Below are positions 41,401-51,521 of a stretch of 64,000 nt of DNA, one piece after another; the stretch's first letter is position 1; every line of letters starts with the position of its first letter. The notes under the pieces were generated by a model. The model searched no databases, was not told the origin of the DNA, and worked only from the letters and a program-made list of their open reading frames with translations. The position numbers and the translations under genes were made by a program. The stretch is from Eutrigla gurnardus (lineage: Eukaryota; Chordata; Actinopteri; Perciformes; Triglidae). The stretch covers positions 21,052,554 through 21,116,553 of the forward strand of contig OY741280.1 of NCBI GenBank assembly GCA_963514095.1. The letters are read 5' to 3'.

Positions 41401-42482
41401 TTTCAGGCTTTGAGTTGGTGACTTTATCCAGTAAACTTCAACAACAAGCGCTATAAGGTCACGACTAGAAGACACAAACTCATATTCAATTTCAACATTC
41501 ATTGTTATTTTTATTGTCAGATTCAGGTTTCATCAGATTTGCTCCTATTTTTCATGTATTTTGTTTAATCCCAGTTTTTCTTTCAGACAAATGCCCGCAT
41601 ACTTGTTAGTACATCTTGTTTTATTATATTAAACATTTTTGTTGCATTGATTTCCAAAAGTGGCTTTCACTGAGTGCTAAAGTTGACACAGCTAAACTTT
41701 CATTCCCAATTCAAACTTTAAATAATAATAACATTTAAAAGTAATAATCACTTGAAAAGCAGTCGCTCCCTATATTTTAAAATTTCATTCCAAATGCATG
41801 GAAGGATGAATGAGTTCATACGCTAATTATGACAATTTAACACAAATATCTGACGGGATAAAATGATGAATGGGACATTTTTGACATTTTTCGAAATGTC
41901 GCGGTGAAGGAGGATTCTCTTATTTGTGTACTTTATTGCTTACAAATTATGTTGTTCAACTACAATATCAATACATTGTATAGTGAAAAGGTCAAGTAGA
42001 AAATAATAAGAATGAAATGAAAACAAAATAAAAGGTAGGCTAGTATGACGCTGCAGATATACTGTGAATGTGTATATATATATGTGAGTAGTAACACTAT
42101 AGACTAGAGAATGTCATGACAGTCACCCAGGATTGACCTTGTGTTGATTTCTTTTGTTCTGTTTTTTTAGACAAGAAGACCCCGTCTGAGACTTCAACTA
42201 CAGGATCGTTGATTATCCGATCAGGTCCATATCCATCTGTTTGTCCGTACAAAACGCTTCTTTATCTGATTTTGTCCTTTACTTGACTATTGTTTTGTAT
42301 TTTGGTCTCTTCAGACCCGGAGACTTCAAGCAGCAACACACCGTTGGATAAAAGGTAACTAATGTGTGACGCCTGTACTATCCCAGTGGTTTCACACCTT
42401 CCATTTCTGATACCTTATTGCCATATTATTACGTTTTGCACTGTTCATTTTTAATGCTTGTGTATTTGACAGATGTGAGTGA
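37097..42482 (+). CDS. MHC class I heavy chain copy D (U-lineage-like), complete with long tail
   Basis: Exons: 37097-37154 leader, 38047-38313 alpha-1, 39635-39913 alpha-2, 40513-40806 alpha-3, 41257-41361 TM, 42171-42224, 42315-42354 and 42473-42482 cytoplasmic. Total 1107 nt, 368 residues plus TGA, all with GT/AG and matching phases. The leader is identical to copy B. Alpha-1 keeps Y7 (KYFN), Y59 (DPQYW) and the NQS glycosylation site, but residue 84 is H where fish class I usually has R. Alpha-2 keeps TNHKW (T143, K146, W147), Y159 and Y171, with L at 167. Alpha-3 is normal. The tail is Ser/Thr-rich and ends DKRCE. This is the best-preserved gene of the window in promoter and exons. Confidence 0.93.
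38379..38457. repeat. (AC)n microsatellite at the start of copy D intron 2
   Basis: About 39 AC units downstream of the alpha-1 exon; copy E has a tract in the same place at the window end. Confidence 0.95.
38458..39602 (+). other. Copy D intron 2, with a possible hAT-like remnant
   Basis: Mostly unrelated to introns of copies A and B. GGGGGTCCGGGACCCCTAGG near 39112 resembles ends of hAT/Charlie elements, but no partner end or target duplication was found. Ends in a short (CT) tract before the alpha-2 acceptor. Confidence 0.5.
39992..40330 (+). other. Unassigned segment in copy D intron 3
   Basis: Copies A and B read differently here; the D intron holds about 330 bp without a match in the window (CACACCAGGGCCATCTGATC onward). 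No terminal repeats or coding frame recognised. Confidence 0.4.
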
Positions 42483-43629
42483 CTGCAGGAAGAGGAGGGT
42501 GAACTTCAGTCCATAACTTCAGACTCTGTTATGTACAAAGTTTGACACAATCTGAAATCAAATATAAACAAAAGAGCCGGATCACCGACAAAACCGGTTT
42601 AATGTCCCTGATATTCACGTGGCCAAAACATTAACGTTGCCAAACGCAACAAGGCTTTAAAAGGAGCAATAATCAATATTTGCGAATTAAAAATGTATCA
42701 AATGACGATGCGTAATTTGAAAAGCGACTCGTCCGAGGATTATTGATGCTGTCAGTGATGTCATCGTAGATGCTCATTGATTGGAATACGACATTTCAAA
42801 ATTAGGTTGGTATATATTTTACAAGTACGATTTGGCTTTTTGTTTTAGTTTACAAATATAATTTTGAAGTTTGTGTGTTCATCTCTAAATAATACAGCAT
42901 AGCTGAACTTTAATACTTTTAAATGCTTTTTAATGCTGTCAGGCTTTTCACAAATGTAAATTCACATGTCGACACACATCCATGAATTTTCATATCTGCA
43001 CTCGTAGCATCCGGCAGTTTGATGATAACGAGAGATAACAGATATTAGAGTTTTTCTCTCCGTTGTTGGATCAGTGTTGCCGACCCCGACACACACACAC
43101 AAACACACACACATTATATACTTCAGAGTTTATTTTCCACTTGTGTGAGTAGTTTGTATATTTCTTGAAAACGTAAGATTGTTTTTACGATGATTGACTT
43201 CCTAGAGGTTTTTCTTCGTGTATCTGGAATATGATGATGTGTCAAACAGCCTGTTTTCTCCAAACGGCGAATGATGATGCAACAATTCGTCGTCCCGTCG
43301 CTGCAATAAGAACGCCTTTCTAGCTTCTTGTTAGTCGTTCGTATGCCACGGCGTCTGCACTGCAACGTAAACACATCTGAATGAAGAAGCAGCGTCGTGA
43401 ACAAGTGAGGACGTTTAGAACGTGAGTCTGCCGGTGGAGGGTCAAACAAACACACGACTTGCACCAAGGAGACCGGTGTCCCAGACCCGTGTCCCGGAGC
43501 GTTGCTGCTTTCTTTTAAAAGTTCATAGTTTCACGACGCGTTTCCTGTTAACTTGTTTCATTACGTATGCTGCGTAGATTATGTACTGATTTGAAGCCCG
43601 ACCGTGAAGTTTCCTTAAATCTAACTTAG
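42483..43629. other. Copy D 3' UTR and flank
   Basis: Homologous to the copy C flank. Includes an open minus-strand frame at 43123-43467 shared with C; not accepted as a gene. Confidence 0.5.
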
Positions 43630-43950
43630 TTGTGCGACCGCTTCACTGTGGCTGAACGACGTGGGAAAAGCCTGAAATGCTTAATAACGGCACGTGGAAA
43701 TGTGCTGTTTATTATCTGTCTCATGACATCCAACACTTCAGTTCCATCCCCACTTTCTAATCTCACTGGAAAACATATCTATTTAGACAAGCCTCCTCCC
43801 TTTAATTCAGTTGCTCCTTCTACACTGTTTTATTAGGGTTTGCTCGCTGTGATGAATGTCTGATTGATGCTCTCACTGTTTTTATTTGACTTTGTATGGT
43901 GACCTTGAGTGTTTAGAAAGGCGCCCATAAAGGAAATAAATTATTATTAT
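43630..43950 (+). mobile_element. LINE/SINE 3' tail, sister of 34620-34936
   Basis: Same tail with a TTATTATTATT end; part of the C/D duplication. Confidence 0.6.
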
Positions 43951-44529
43951 TTGTTCACATGAGATCTGGTTGTTTCATCTCTTTTGATGTGTTTTTGAAA
44001 TATATTTATATTTTTTATATATTTATATTTATGATGGGGGATCCTTAAAGCCTTCTGGGCTGTTTGGAGCTTCTCAGCACACTGATGGTGAAAATGAAAT
44101 GAGATGTTTCTGAAAGTATGTCCTGCTGGTGTTTTGGGACAGCGGACGTCTGCTCTCTTAGTTTGGTAGAAACTGAGCAGCGATGCTCAGAATCACTTCT
44201 GGTGTTGCATCAAGTAGATGATTGTACAACTAAGTTGCTCAATTTCATTATTTTTCTACTTTGTTTTTTTTTTGTCAATAAATTGTCTGATATTCCAAAA
44301 TGCTGTCTTTTTGTGATTCCATATATGCTTACAGATCTTGTGATATTCAGTTTATTGATATGAAGGATATTGATTATTGGCATATGTATACTAACTGAAG
44401 CAACAGGAAGTAAAGAAGGACAACCCAAGACAGAAGGACTACAAAATAAAACAGGAAACCAACAACAACAAGAGACAGAAACTACAAAACAACAGGGGAA
44501 ACAAAAAAACCCCAAGATCATCACATTCG
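43951..44529. other. Intergenic sequence, homologous to 34937-35514
   Basis: Part of the C/D duplication. No gene supported. Confidence 0.5.
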
Positions 44530-45051
44530 TTCACTTTAAATGTTGCCCTCACAAGGAATTTTGGGTCGGTGTAATCTCCTTTCCTTTCGTAAAGGAAGAT
44601 CTGTTGCATCCTATGCTAAAGGAGATCTGAAAGGAAGCATTGCAGCTCCCTTCCTTCAAATTTAGAGAATTAATTTTTATCATGGCGGCCACTTGTTTAC
44701 TTCCGGGTCACTTCCTAAGCAAAAAAACAAGAGTCCCAAAAACAGGCAGGCAAAAACCCACAAAAAGGAATACTACAGCAGGGATAACAGGCCGAACCAC
44801 AAGGAACATACTAGACCAAATACACAGAAGGAACTGACAAGGAAACAGAGGGAATACACAGACTATATACACCAGGACTGATTAGGAACGGGGCTCAGGT
44901 GGGAAAACATGAGGGCAGGCTGACGAGACAATCAGACACAGCTGATATTGGAATATTAGAAATAGCTTGTCGTTCCTTGGATCTCCAAAAGTAGAGCCAA
45001 TGCCAAAGCTTTCAGCCAACAAACTCCTCTTCTGTGGTAGGCTACTGTACT
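44530..45051. repeat. Cluster repeat behind copy D
   Basis: Same repeat as at 5731, 26665 and 35515 (ATCATGGCGGCCACTTG, TATATACACCAGGACTGATT), without the SINE or MITE insertions of the other blocks. Confidence 0.7.
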
Positions 45052-45550
45052 GAAGAAAGTACTGGAGCATATAAAGGACTGTATAATTACCAAAGGGATG
45101 TAATCTGACTCAAGGAATTTATAACCAAATAATATAATACCTGTGTACGTATTTAACTAAGAGTGAGAGGAGACCAAAAGCTACGTTTAACAATTTAGTC
45201 GAAACTGCCGGATACAAAGGGGGCGTTGGAGAGGGGGGACACCTCCCTTGTAGCTGGGGTGAAGATCGGCGGTGCTGCCTGGTAGGGGGGTTTGAACCCG
45301 CCTCACGAACCTCGTCTGGATCGAGGGAGACCAGCCTCTTCCTGGGTCCCTCTGGCGACGGGGCCGCGAGCGCATGCTCCTGGATAGCGCTCTTCCCCAC
45401 GAGAAACACTAGCGGGCGAACGGACGGCAAACGCACCTCCGTCTGCCGATACACCGGGCTGCCGACAGCACGAAACACACGAATATTCTAATTTGCTATA
45501 GTTTTCGACTTTACGTCCGCACCGTGCAGTTTCCAACTGCAGGTTGCTAG
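45052..45550. other. Unassigned GC-rich segment left of the provirus (continues at 61971-62056)
   Basis: After GTGGTAGGCTAC the similarity to the C-D interval ends, and it resumes only right of the provirus at about 62057. The ~500 bp here plus ~85 bp after the provirus were one piece before retroviral insertion. A minus-strand frame (45119-45478, 119 codons) with many Arg, Pro and Ser has no recognisable domain. A GGTTTGAACCC box (about 45288) is B-box-like, but no tRNA fold was found. Possibly an unknown mobile element or a low-copy gene scrap. Confidence 0.4.
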
Positions 45551-46081
45551 TGTTGTGAAAAAAACAGTAAGCTTGAATATACGAGGAGAGTCTATGGGTT
45601 ATATCAATAACAGCGCTTTATTAGCACAAATATCAGGAAAACATATTCCGGCAGTTATACGTGCACGGACCTAGTAGTCAACTCAACATAGGGTTGAATT
45701 CACTCAAAAGGCGCTTACAACAGAATGCGCAGCTTATTTCATTGAGACTCCGCATGAGTCTGATTGGCTCATTCTATAGATGCAGGCGGAGCGTAATTTT
45801 AGCATGCCGCGGCCTGGTTGGAGCGCTGGGTATCTCCACCCACACTGGCTCATACGATCCATCCCTCTGGGTGCTGTCATCTATGTATGTGTGTGTATGT
45901 TGTCGAGATGCACATATATCATATACTCCTCCCCTGTGCGGCTTCCGCTAAGGAATGTATCCTTGGTATGTTGTTTGACCCCTGCCCTTGCTGCTCTCTC
46001 GCCTGTGCCTGTGTGTGTGTATGTGTGTGTATTAATTTAAAACATGTGTGATTAGCTCATGTATTTACATTTTTCTCCACA
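45551..46081 (-). repeat. ERV LTR 1 (3' LTR of provirus copy 1)
   Basis: In element sense it runs TGTGGAGAAAAATG to CACAACA. It holds a CCAAT box (reverse of ATTGG near 45763) and an AATAAA polyadenylation signal (reverse of TTTATT near 45617). It differs from LTR 3 only at 46032 and from LTR 2 at two sites. Confidence 0.95.
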
Positions 46082-46084
46082 AAT

Positions 46085-46093
46085 CCCCCTTTT
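46085..46093 (-). promoter_or_regulatory. ERV polypurine tract, copy 1
   Basis: Element-sense AAAAGGGGG lies four bases before the 3' LTR, the usual plus-strand primer. An identical tract in copy 2 is at 54050-54058. Confidence 0.8.
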
Positions 46094-46120
46094 CACACCA
46101 ACTAGGTGTGAACATTTTGT

Positions 46121-48275
46121 TTAAAGGTACTCTTTTCCTTCCTCGTCTTCCATGTCCAGGCTCCCATCCTCAAGTTCCTCATTAGCTAGTAGGGGCATCA
46201 TATATTTTGGTGGGTCTTTTTCTTTAGTCAGTGCAGTTTGCACTAACCTGGAAACCATGGTTCTCAGACATGGAATGCAGCAGCACCCACAGGTGACTAG
46301 TATGGCCAGGAAGATGGCTATTGAGGCTGCTAAAGATATTATTACCGCTTTCCATTTTCCAAACACTACTTCCATCCATTTGGTGAACGGGTCATCGACC
46401 CCTGATGCTTTGTGCATTTCTTTGGAGAGTGCTCTTAGGTTTTCTAATGCTCGAGTGACTGAGCCATCTGGGGCCGTGTTATTGGGGATTATGGTACAGC
46501 AAAGTTTTCCGAACATGGCACAGACACCCCCTTTTTCAGCTAGGAGCATGTCTAGCGCCATTCTATTTTGCATAGTGATGATCGATGTGGGTGCGAGCTG
46601 CTCCGCCAGCCCCTCTACTGCATCCCTAGTGGCATTAGCGAGGCGCAAAAGATTATAGTGGATATAGTTAATGCGGTCTACGTTTTTATTGGGGAGTATC
46701 CAGAGAAAGATCGATTCGAACCCTGCCCCTACTTGATTGGCCAATTTATACTCGTCTGGCACGCCTCGAGGGATACCTATAGCGTCCACGTATGTGGTCC
46801 CTCCAAATGGGTCTTGCAAGCTTGTGTCCCTTTTAGCAAGTATATGTCTTCTTCTTCGCCGGACGAGGGCGTTAGGTCCTGAGGGTTTTTTTTATCACTC
46901 GACTGCCTATTAACGTAAGGGGCATCCCTAGTCTGACCATGGCGCAGGTGCCTAAGGTGGTGTCGGCCTCTACTCGAGAATAGAGACGCAACCCTCCACA
47001 ATAGTAAAACAGTCCCGCTCGGGCCCATGGTCCTATCACATCCCCAGATGTTGTCCTATTACACCAATCTGAGGGTATGTTTCCCACATTAACTTTTGGT
47101 TTGCTGCTGGTGAAGTTGAAACACTGATACCTGGGATCTTTTCCTTTTATGGCGGTAAAATAGCCGGCCCTAGTTTTATTATCAATGGGTGGGAAGACTG
47201 ATGCCAGGGATTGGCATCCTGAGGGTGTGGCTTTTCTGGTTAAGTTCATCATACATTCATAACCTACTTTGTCTTTGTCTGGATATAAGGGGGCAGGTTC
47301 GACGAACATGGCAGGACGCGCAGCCGCGCATGCTACACATCCCGTCATGTTCTGGCGCTTAGCATTATCCGTAATTCACCTCAACCAAATGTTACTTTCT
47401 CCGAAGCCTGTAGCCATTTTTACGACGTCTAAAGGAGTTAATTCTGTGTAATCCTGGGTCATCACTATCGGACTGGTAGTGGGCGGCTTTAGGGCAGTGG
47501 AATTAGCTGTGGTCGTATTCGTTGCACTACCTTTACTAGTGGGGGCGTATTTGGGCGGGTATATGTTTACTTGTATTCCTCGTATCTGGTCTTTTCCGGT
47601 GACGTCTACTCCTAATGCGATCCATATGCGATTTTTTCCCGTGGAGCTTGCCTTAATGTTATTGATAGAGAGAGTGAGCGGATTGCCGGTTGGACTGAAA
47701 TCTCTTTGGAACGAAATGTGGTCCCAAAACTCGCTGTGTGGGAATCGGGTAAAACCGGACCAAGTCCCAGTGAACTTTGTTACTAGATACCACTCGGGAC
47801 AAAATGGCTGTGAATGCACCGAGAGCCCAAACCCATGTTGGAAAGCATTCCCAGTGGCCTCGCAGCTCTCCACTATTCGTGGACTATGACACAGATAGAC
47901 ATCGTAGCCCCGCCAACTTGCTTGGGATTCCCCGCAGTCTATCACGGAGCACAGGTCGAATGTGAACATTGTGGTATCCCCGGCAGTATAATTTAAAACT
48001 ATTTTAGCACCGCACGCGACTTCGGGGATCTGGAAAGTTTTCGTTTGTTCCCTTTTGGGACGGGTTAGGTAAATGTTGGTGGAATTGTCTCGCTCTTTGT
48101 TTATTAGTTCAAGTCCTAGTAGAAGGAGTATTACCGCCACCCCGGTTACACCCATGATCACGGTGCACATCGTTTTCCCCCTTGGGAGATAGTCTGCATA
48201 TCTCCACCTCCGTCTTTCCTCCGGTGCAACAGACGGATCTCCGGAGAGTCTCCTAAAACTCCTCGGAGTCGTCAT
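46121..48275 (-). pseudogene. ERV env, copy 1, broken
   Basis: Env mediates receptor binding (SU) and fusion (TM). The SU frame opens at 48275, overlapping the end of pol by 23 nt. It has an N-terminal cytoplasmic/basic stretch and a hydrophobic leader segment (VAVILLLLGLEL), and runs to an in-frame TGA at 47376-47378. The same frame reopens to 46872. In an A8 run near 46890 the frame then shifts; the shifted frame contains an Arg-rich cleavage-type stretch and the TM subunit (46121-46819) with a CX6CC motif (CAMFGKLCC), a membrane anchor (about 46325-46265) and an acidic tail. Two lesions make it non-functional as one protein. Both are shared with copy 2. Confidence 0.9.
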
Positions 48276-50097
48276 TTTGGGCCAAATCTGTTCTCACTTC
48301 CTGGAGTGAGCGAGTAGGTGGTGATGCTGGGGCACAATGTGTCAGGTGGTGCCAGGGAGCTCCTGCTTTTCCCTTGACCTGGACCAAGTGTGAAGTAACC
48401 TCCTTCACTTCGTACGGACCAGTCCACCTGGGGTCTGTCCACTTTCTTTTGTGAACCTTGACCCTGACCCAGTCTCCTACTTTGACTATCGTCCCCTGCT
48501 CTTCGGGATCCTTCTCCTGTGCCTTCTGCACCTGTAATGAGAGGGCTGAGACAAGAGATATTAGTTCTCTCATGTAGTCGGATTTCTCTATCTGACACAC
48601 ATCTAAAGGAGGTATATGTCCTCCATCACGTGGCGGGCCAGGCATTGGCCTTCCCGTCAACAACTCATGGGGCGACAGGTGCGTGCCTCCCCCTTTTGAG
48701 GTTCTCATGGCCATGAGAGCCAAAGGGAGGGCCTCCAACCATGTCATCTTACTGCCCGCACATACCTTGGCTATTTTAGCCTTCAACGTTTGATTCGCGC
48801 GTTCTACCAGTCCCTGGGACTGTGGATGGTAGACCGAACCAAAACTGTGTGCAATCCCCAGGAATGCCTCCACTTCACTCAGCATCTGATTGTTAAAATG
48901 TGTCCCGTTGTCTGATCTGATACGTTTCGGTACCCCGTATCTGGGTATTAGCTCTGTTTGCAACCACTTTATTACTGTCTTCCCGTCTTCTCTATTTGTG
49001 GGGATTGCTTCTACCCATCTTGAAAATCTGTCTACCATTACCAACATGTACCTCTTTCCCTGTACTACGTTCTCCTGTCCCATATCTGTATAATCTATAC
49101 TAATATCTTGGAATGGTGCGAGAGGTACGGGGTAGGATCCCATGGGCGTTTTGAATGGTTTTCTTGGGTTGTGGTTTCCACAGACGACGCATTCTTCGCA
49201 GTATAGTTTTGCCATGCTGTCTAGGTGTGGGTGCCACCAGAGTGCTGAAATGTTCAACAGTGTCTGTCTTTGTCCTTCATGGGTTGGTCCATGGGCTTCT
49301 TTTAGTAGGGTCGCTACTAGTTTTGCTGGTGCCACTATCCTTCCATCATGTGATCTCCAGAGACCTTCTTTCTTTGTGGCCCCCTTTTGTGTCCATGTCG
49401 ACCATTCGTACGGGCCTGCTTGTTCTTGTATCTTTTTTAGGTCTTCTTCGGTGAGCTTAGGTTGGGGGGGCGTCAGCTTAAGTATCATTTGCTTTGGCTG
49501 ATATCCTCCTGCCTTTTTGGCCGCCTGATCTGCAGCCTCGTTTCCTTGACTGATCCTGGTGCCTGTTTTCTCATGACCTTTGCACTTCATTATGGATACT
49601 CCTCTTGGTAGGGTGATTGCTTCCACCAGCTCTTGTATTTCTCTTTGGTGTTTGATTGGGGCGTTGCTGGATGTTACGAATCCCCTCCGTTGCCACATGG
49701 GTGCATCTACTTGTGCCGCCCCATGTGCGTAAGCAGAATCTGTAAAGATGTTCACCGTCTTTCCTTTGGCCAGTTTCAAGGCTTCGGTGAGCGCCTTGAC
49801 TTCTGCCATTTGCGCTGAAGCGGGTTGTGGTATTACTTCTGCTTTGAGCGTCTCATGTCTTCCATTGGGGTGTTGCTGAACCACTGCATATGATGCCTGG
49901 TTCAGTCCGTTTTCTCCTCGATAGCAGCATCCGTCAGTGTAGAGCCAGAGTTCTGCTTTGGGATCTATGTCATTTTTCAGGTCTTGTCTGAGCTTACTTT
50001 CCTTGACCGCAAGTTCTTCACATGAATGTGGGGTTCCTTTCCCAAAGTTTCCAGCCATGTTCCTTTCGGCTGCGACAAAGGATGTGGCCTGGTGCAT
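48253..50097 (-). CDS. ERV RNase H-integrase ORF, copy 1 (pol 3' part)
   Basis: A 614-residue open frame. The RNase H domain (LWLYTDGCCYRG, NIFTDSAYAHG) covers about residues 45-190. Integrase follows with an HHCC zinc site (HGPTHEG, CEECVVCG), the catalytic D-D-E (SIDYTD, RSDNGTH, GLVERANQ) and a C-terminal SH3-like region (GDWVRVKVHKRKW, GPYEV). The natural protein would be the end of a Gag-Pol polyprotein, but the RT lies in a different frame, so the ATG at 50097 is only an apparent start. Copy 2 has an extra G that breaks this frame. Confidence 0.9.
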   Translation of the reverse strand: MHQATSFVAAERNMAGNFGKGTPHSCEELAVKESKLRQDLKNDIDPKAELWLYTDGCCYRGENGLNQASYAVVQQHPNGRHETLKAEVIPQPASAQMAEVKALTEALKLAKGKTVNIFTDSAYAHGAAQVDAPMWQRRGFVTSSNAPIKHQREIQELVEAITLPRGVSIMKCKGHEKTGTRISQGNEAADQAAKKAGGYQPKQMILKLTPPQPKLTEEDLKKIQEQAGPYEWSTWTQKGATKKEGLWRSHDGRIVAPAKLVATLLKEAHGPTHEGQRQTLLNISALWWHPHLDSMAKLYCEECVVCGNHNPRKPFKTPMGSYPVPLAPFQDISIDYTDMGQENVVQGKRYMLVMVDRFSRWVEAIPTNREDGKTVIKWLQTELIPRYGVPKRIRSDNGTHFNNQMLSEVEAFLGIAHSFGSVYHPQSQGLVERANQTLKAKIAKVCAGSKMTWLEALPLALMAMRTSKGGGTHLSPHELLTGRPMPGPPRDGGHIPPLDVCQIEKSDYMRELISLVSALSLQVQKAQEKDPEEQGTIVKVGDWVRVKVHKRKWTDPRWTGPYEVKEVTSHLVQVKGKAGAPWHHLTHCAPASPPTRSLQEVRTDLAQNDDSEEF

Positions 50098-51521
50098 TCT
50101 CTTTGAATCTTGGTTTTTCTGGCCATGCTGAAAGTAAACTCCTTACTTGCCAAAAACGCTGCAACTCCATGTTCAGTGTGGACCTGTAATGGGTGACACA
50201 TCACTACATGTGCTGTTTTTTGGAGAGCTTTTGCTACCGCTGCAACATATCTGGCGCACATTGACTGTCCGGTTTCCACTGCGTCGAGTTTTGAAGAGTA
50301 GTATATCAACACATTCCTCTCTCCCCCTTTTTTCTGATACAAAACAGCATTTAAAAATGCATTTTGTTCAGAAACATCCAAATGGAACACTTCTGTGTAG
50401 TCCGGTGAGGTGAGTGCAGCAGCTTGGGAGAGTACTTGTTTCATGTCAGTGAATGCTTGTTCAGCTTCAGAAGTCCAGGGTAGTCGTTCTGTGAGGTTTC
50501 GAGCCCCTACCTCGTTGATCATTGTCCGCAAAGGTTGTGTCCGATTGGAGTAATCAGGTATGTGGGATCGGCTGTAGCCCGTTAGTCCCAGAAATGACAG
50601 CATGTCTGCCACCGTGGTGGGCTTTGGATGGTGTAGGATTGATTCCCTGTGGGCCGTAGATACTCCCAATCCTGATGCCGAGATTTGTCGGCCTAGGAAT
50701 AGGACTTCTTCTCTGCATAGCTGCACTATTTCTCTCTTGACTTTGTAGCCCTTTTTGTGCAGAACTGAGAACAGTAGGGCAGTGGCCTCCAGGCAGAGGG
50801 TAGATGTTTCTGCTGCCAAGAGAAGATCATCTACATATTGGATGAGCACAACCCCTGGTGGCCATTGGAGTTCTAGTAGGTGTGCTTTTAGTACCTGATT
50901 AAAGAGACCTGGCGAGTCCCTGAACCCCTGTGGCAACCGATTGTAGGTGTACTGTTTGCCCCCAAACGTGAAAGCAAACATGGCTTGTGATGTTTGTGCC
51001 AGTGGAACACTGAAGAAAGCGTTTGCCAAATCTATGACAGTGAAGTATCGAAATGCTGGGCTTAAACTCGTGAGTGCTACGTGTGGGTCTGGTACTGGAT
51101 GAACATCTGGAGTCGTTACATCATTTATAGGGCGGAAGTCTTGTACCATTCTCCAGCCCTTTCCCCCTGCTTTCTGTACCGGTAATATGGGAGTATTCCA
51201 TGGGGAGTGGCACTCGTATATTACCCCGACGTCCAGAAGGCCCTGTATCGTGGGGGCAATTCCCTTCATTTGATCTTGGGTTAGAGGATACTGCCGTCGA
51301 TAAATAGGATGTGCATCTGGGTCTTTCAGGGTGACAATTACTGGTTGTGTTTCCAGGGCTCCTACGTCATGGGGGGTTATAGTCCAAAATCGTGAGTTCA
51401 CCGCATTCAAAACCACTGCGGCTCCTGGGTGGTCCGTACATGGGAGTCCATGTTGTCTTGGCAGTGGTATGTGTTCTGGGAGGGAGACATCCGTGGTATG
51501 GGGGCCCGTGAAGCACCACAT
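49977..51521 (-). CDS. ERV reverse transcriptase ORF, copy 1 (pol 5' part)
   Basis: A 514-residue frame from ATG 51521. RT fingers and palm are complete: LPVQKAGGKGWRMVQDFRPI, LPQGFRDSPGLF and the catalytic YVDDLL near residue 230. It lacks an upstream protease: the frame begins only about 60 residues before the RT core, directly after the truncated gag. It ends out of frame with RNase H, a shift shared by both copies at about 50050-50150. Confidence 0.9.
   Translation of the reverse strand: MWCFTGPHTTDVSLPEHIPLPRQHGLPCTDHPGAAVVLNAVNSRFWTITPHDVGALETQPVIVTLKDPDAHPIYRRQYPLTQDQMKGIAPTIQGLLDVGVIYECHSPWNTPILPVQKAGGKGWRMVQDFRPINDVTTPDVHPVPDPHVALTSLSPAFRYFTVIDLANAFFSVPLAQTSQAMFAFTFGGKQYTYNRLPQGFRDSPGLFNQVLKAHLLELQWPPGVVLIQYVDDLLLAAETSTLCLEATALLFSVLHKKGYKVKREIVQLCREEVLFLGRQISASGLGVSTAHRESILHHPKPTTVADMLSFLGLTGYSRSHIPDYSNRTQPLRTMINEVGARNLTERLPWTSEAEQAFTDMKQVLSQAAALTSPDYTEVFHLDVSEQNAFLNAVLYQKKGGERNVLIYYSSKLDAVETGQSMCARYVAAVAKALQKTAHVVMCHPLQVHTEHGVAAFLASKEFTFSMARKTKIQRECTRPHPLSQPKGTWLETLGKEPHIHVKNLRSRKVSSDKT

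Noticed and set aside
45270..45310. tRNA-like B box GGTTTGAACCC
   Set aside because: No A box, acceptor stem or anticodon arm could be built around it.
46152..46658. Plus-strand ORFs across the provirus (168, 136, 125 codons and others)
   Set aside because: Shadows of env, pol and gag on the minus strand; no independent motifs.
48253..50097. Functional independent integrase gene
   Set aside because: Long and open, but it is the pol 3' part of a provirus with a frame break before it; no promoter or splice evidence for separate use.
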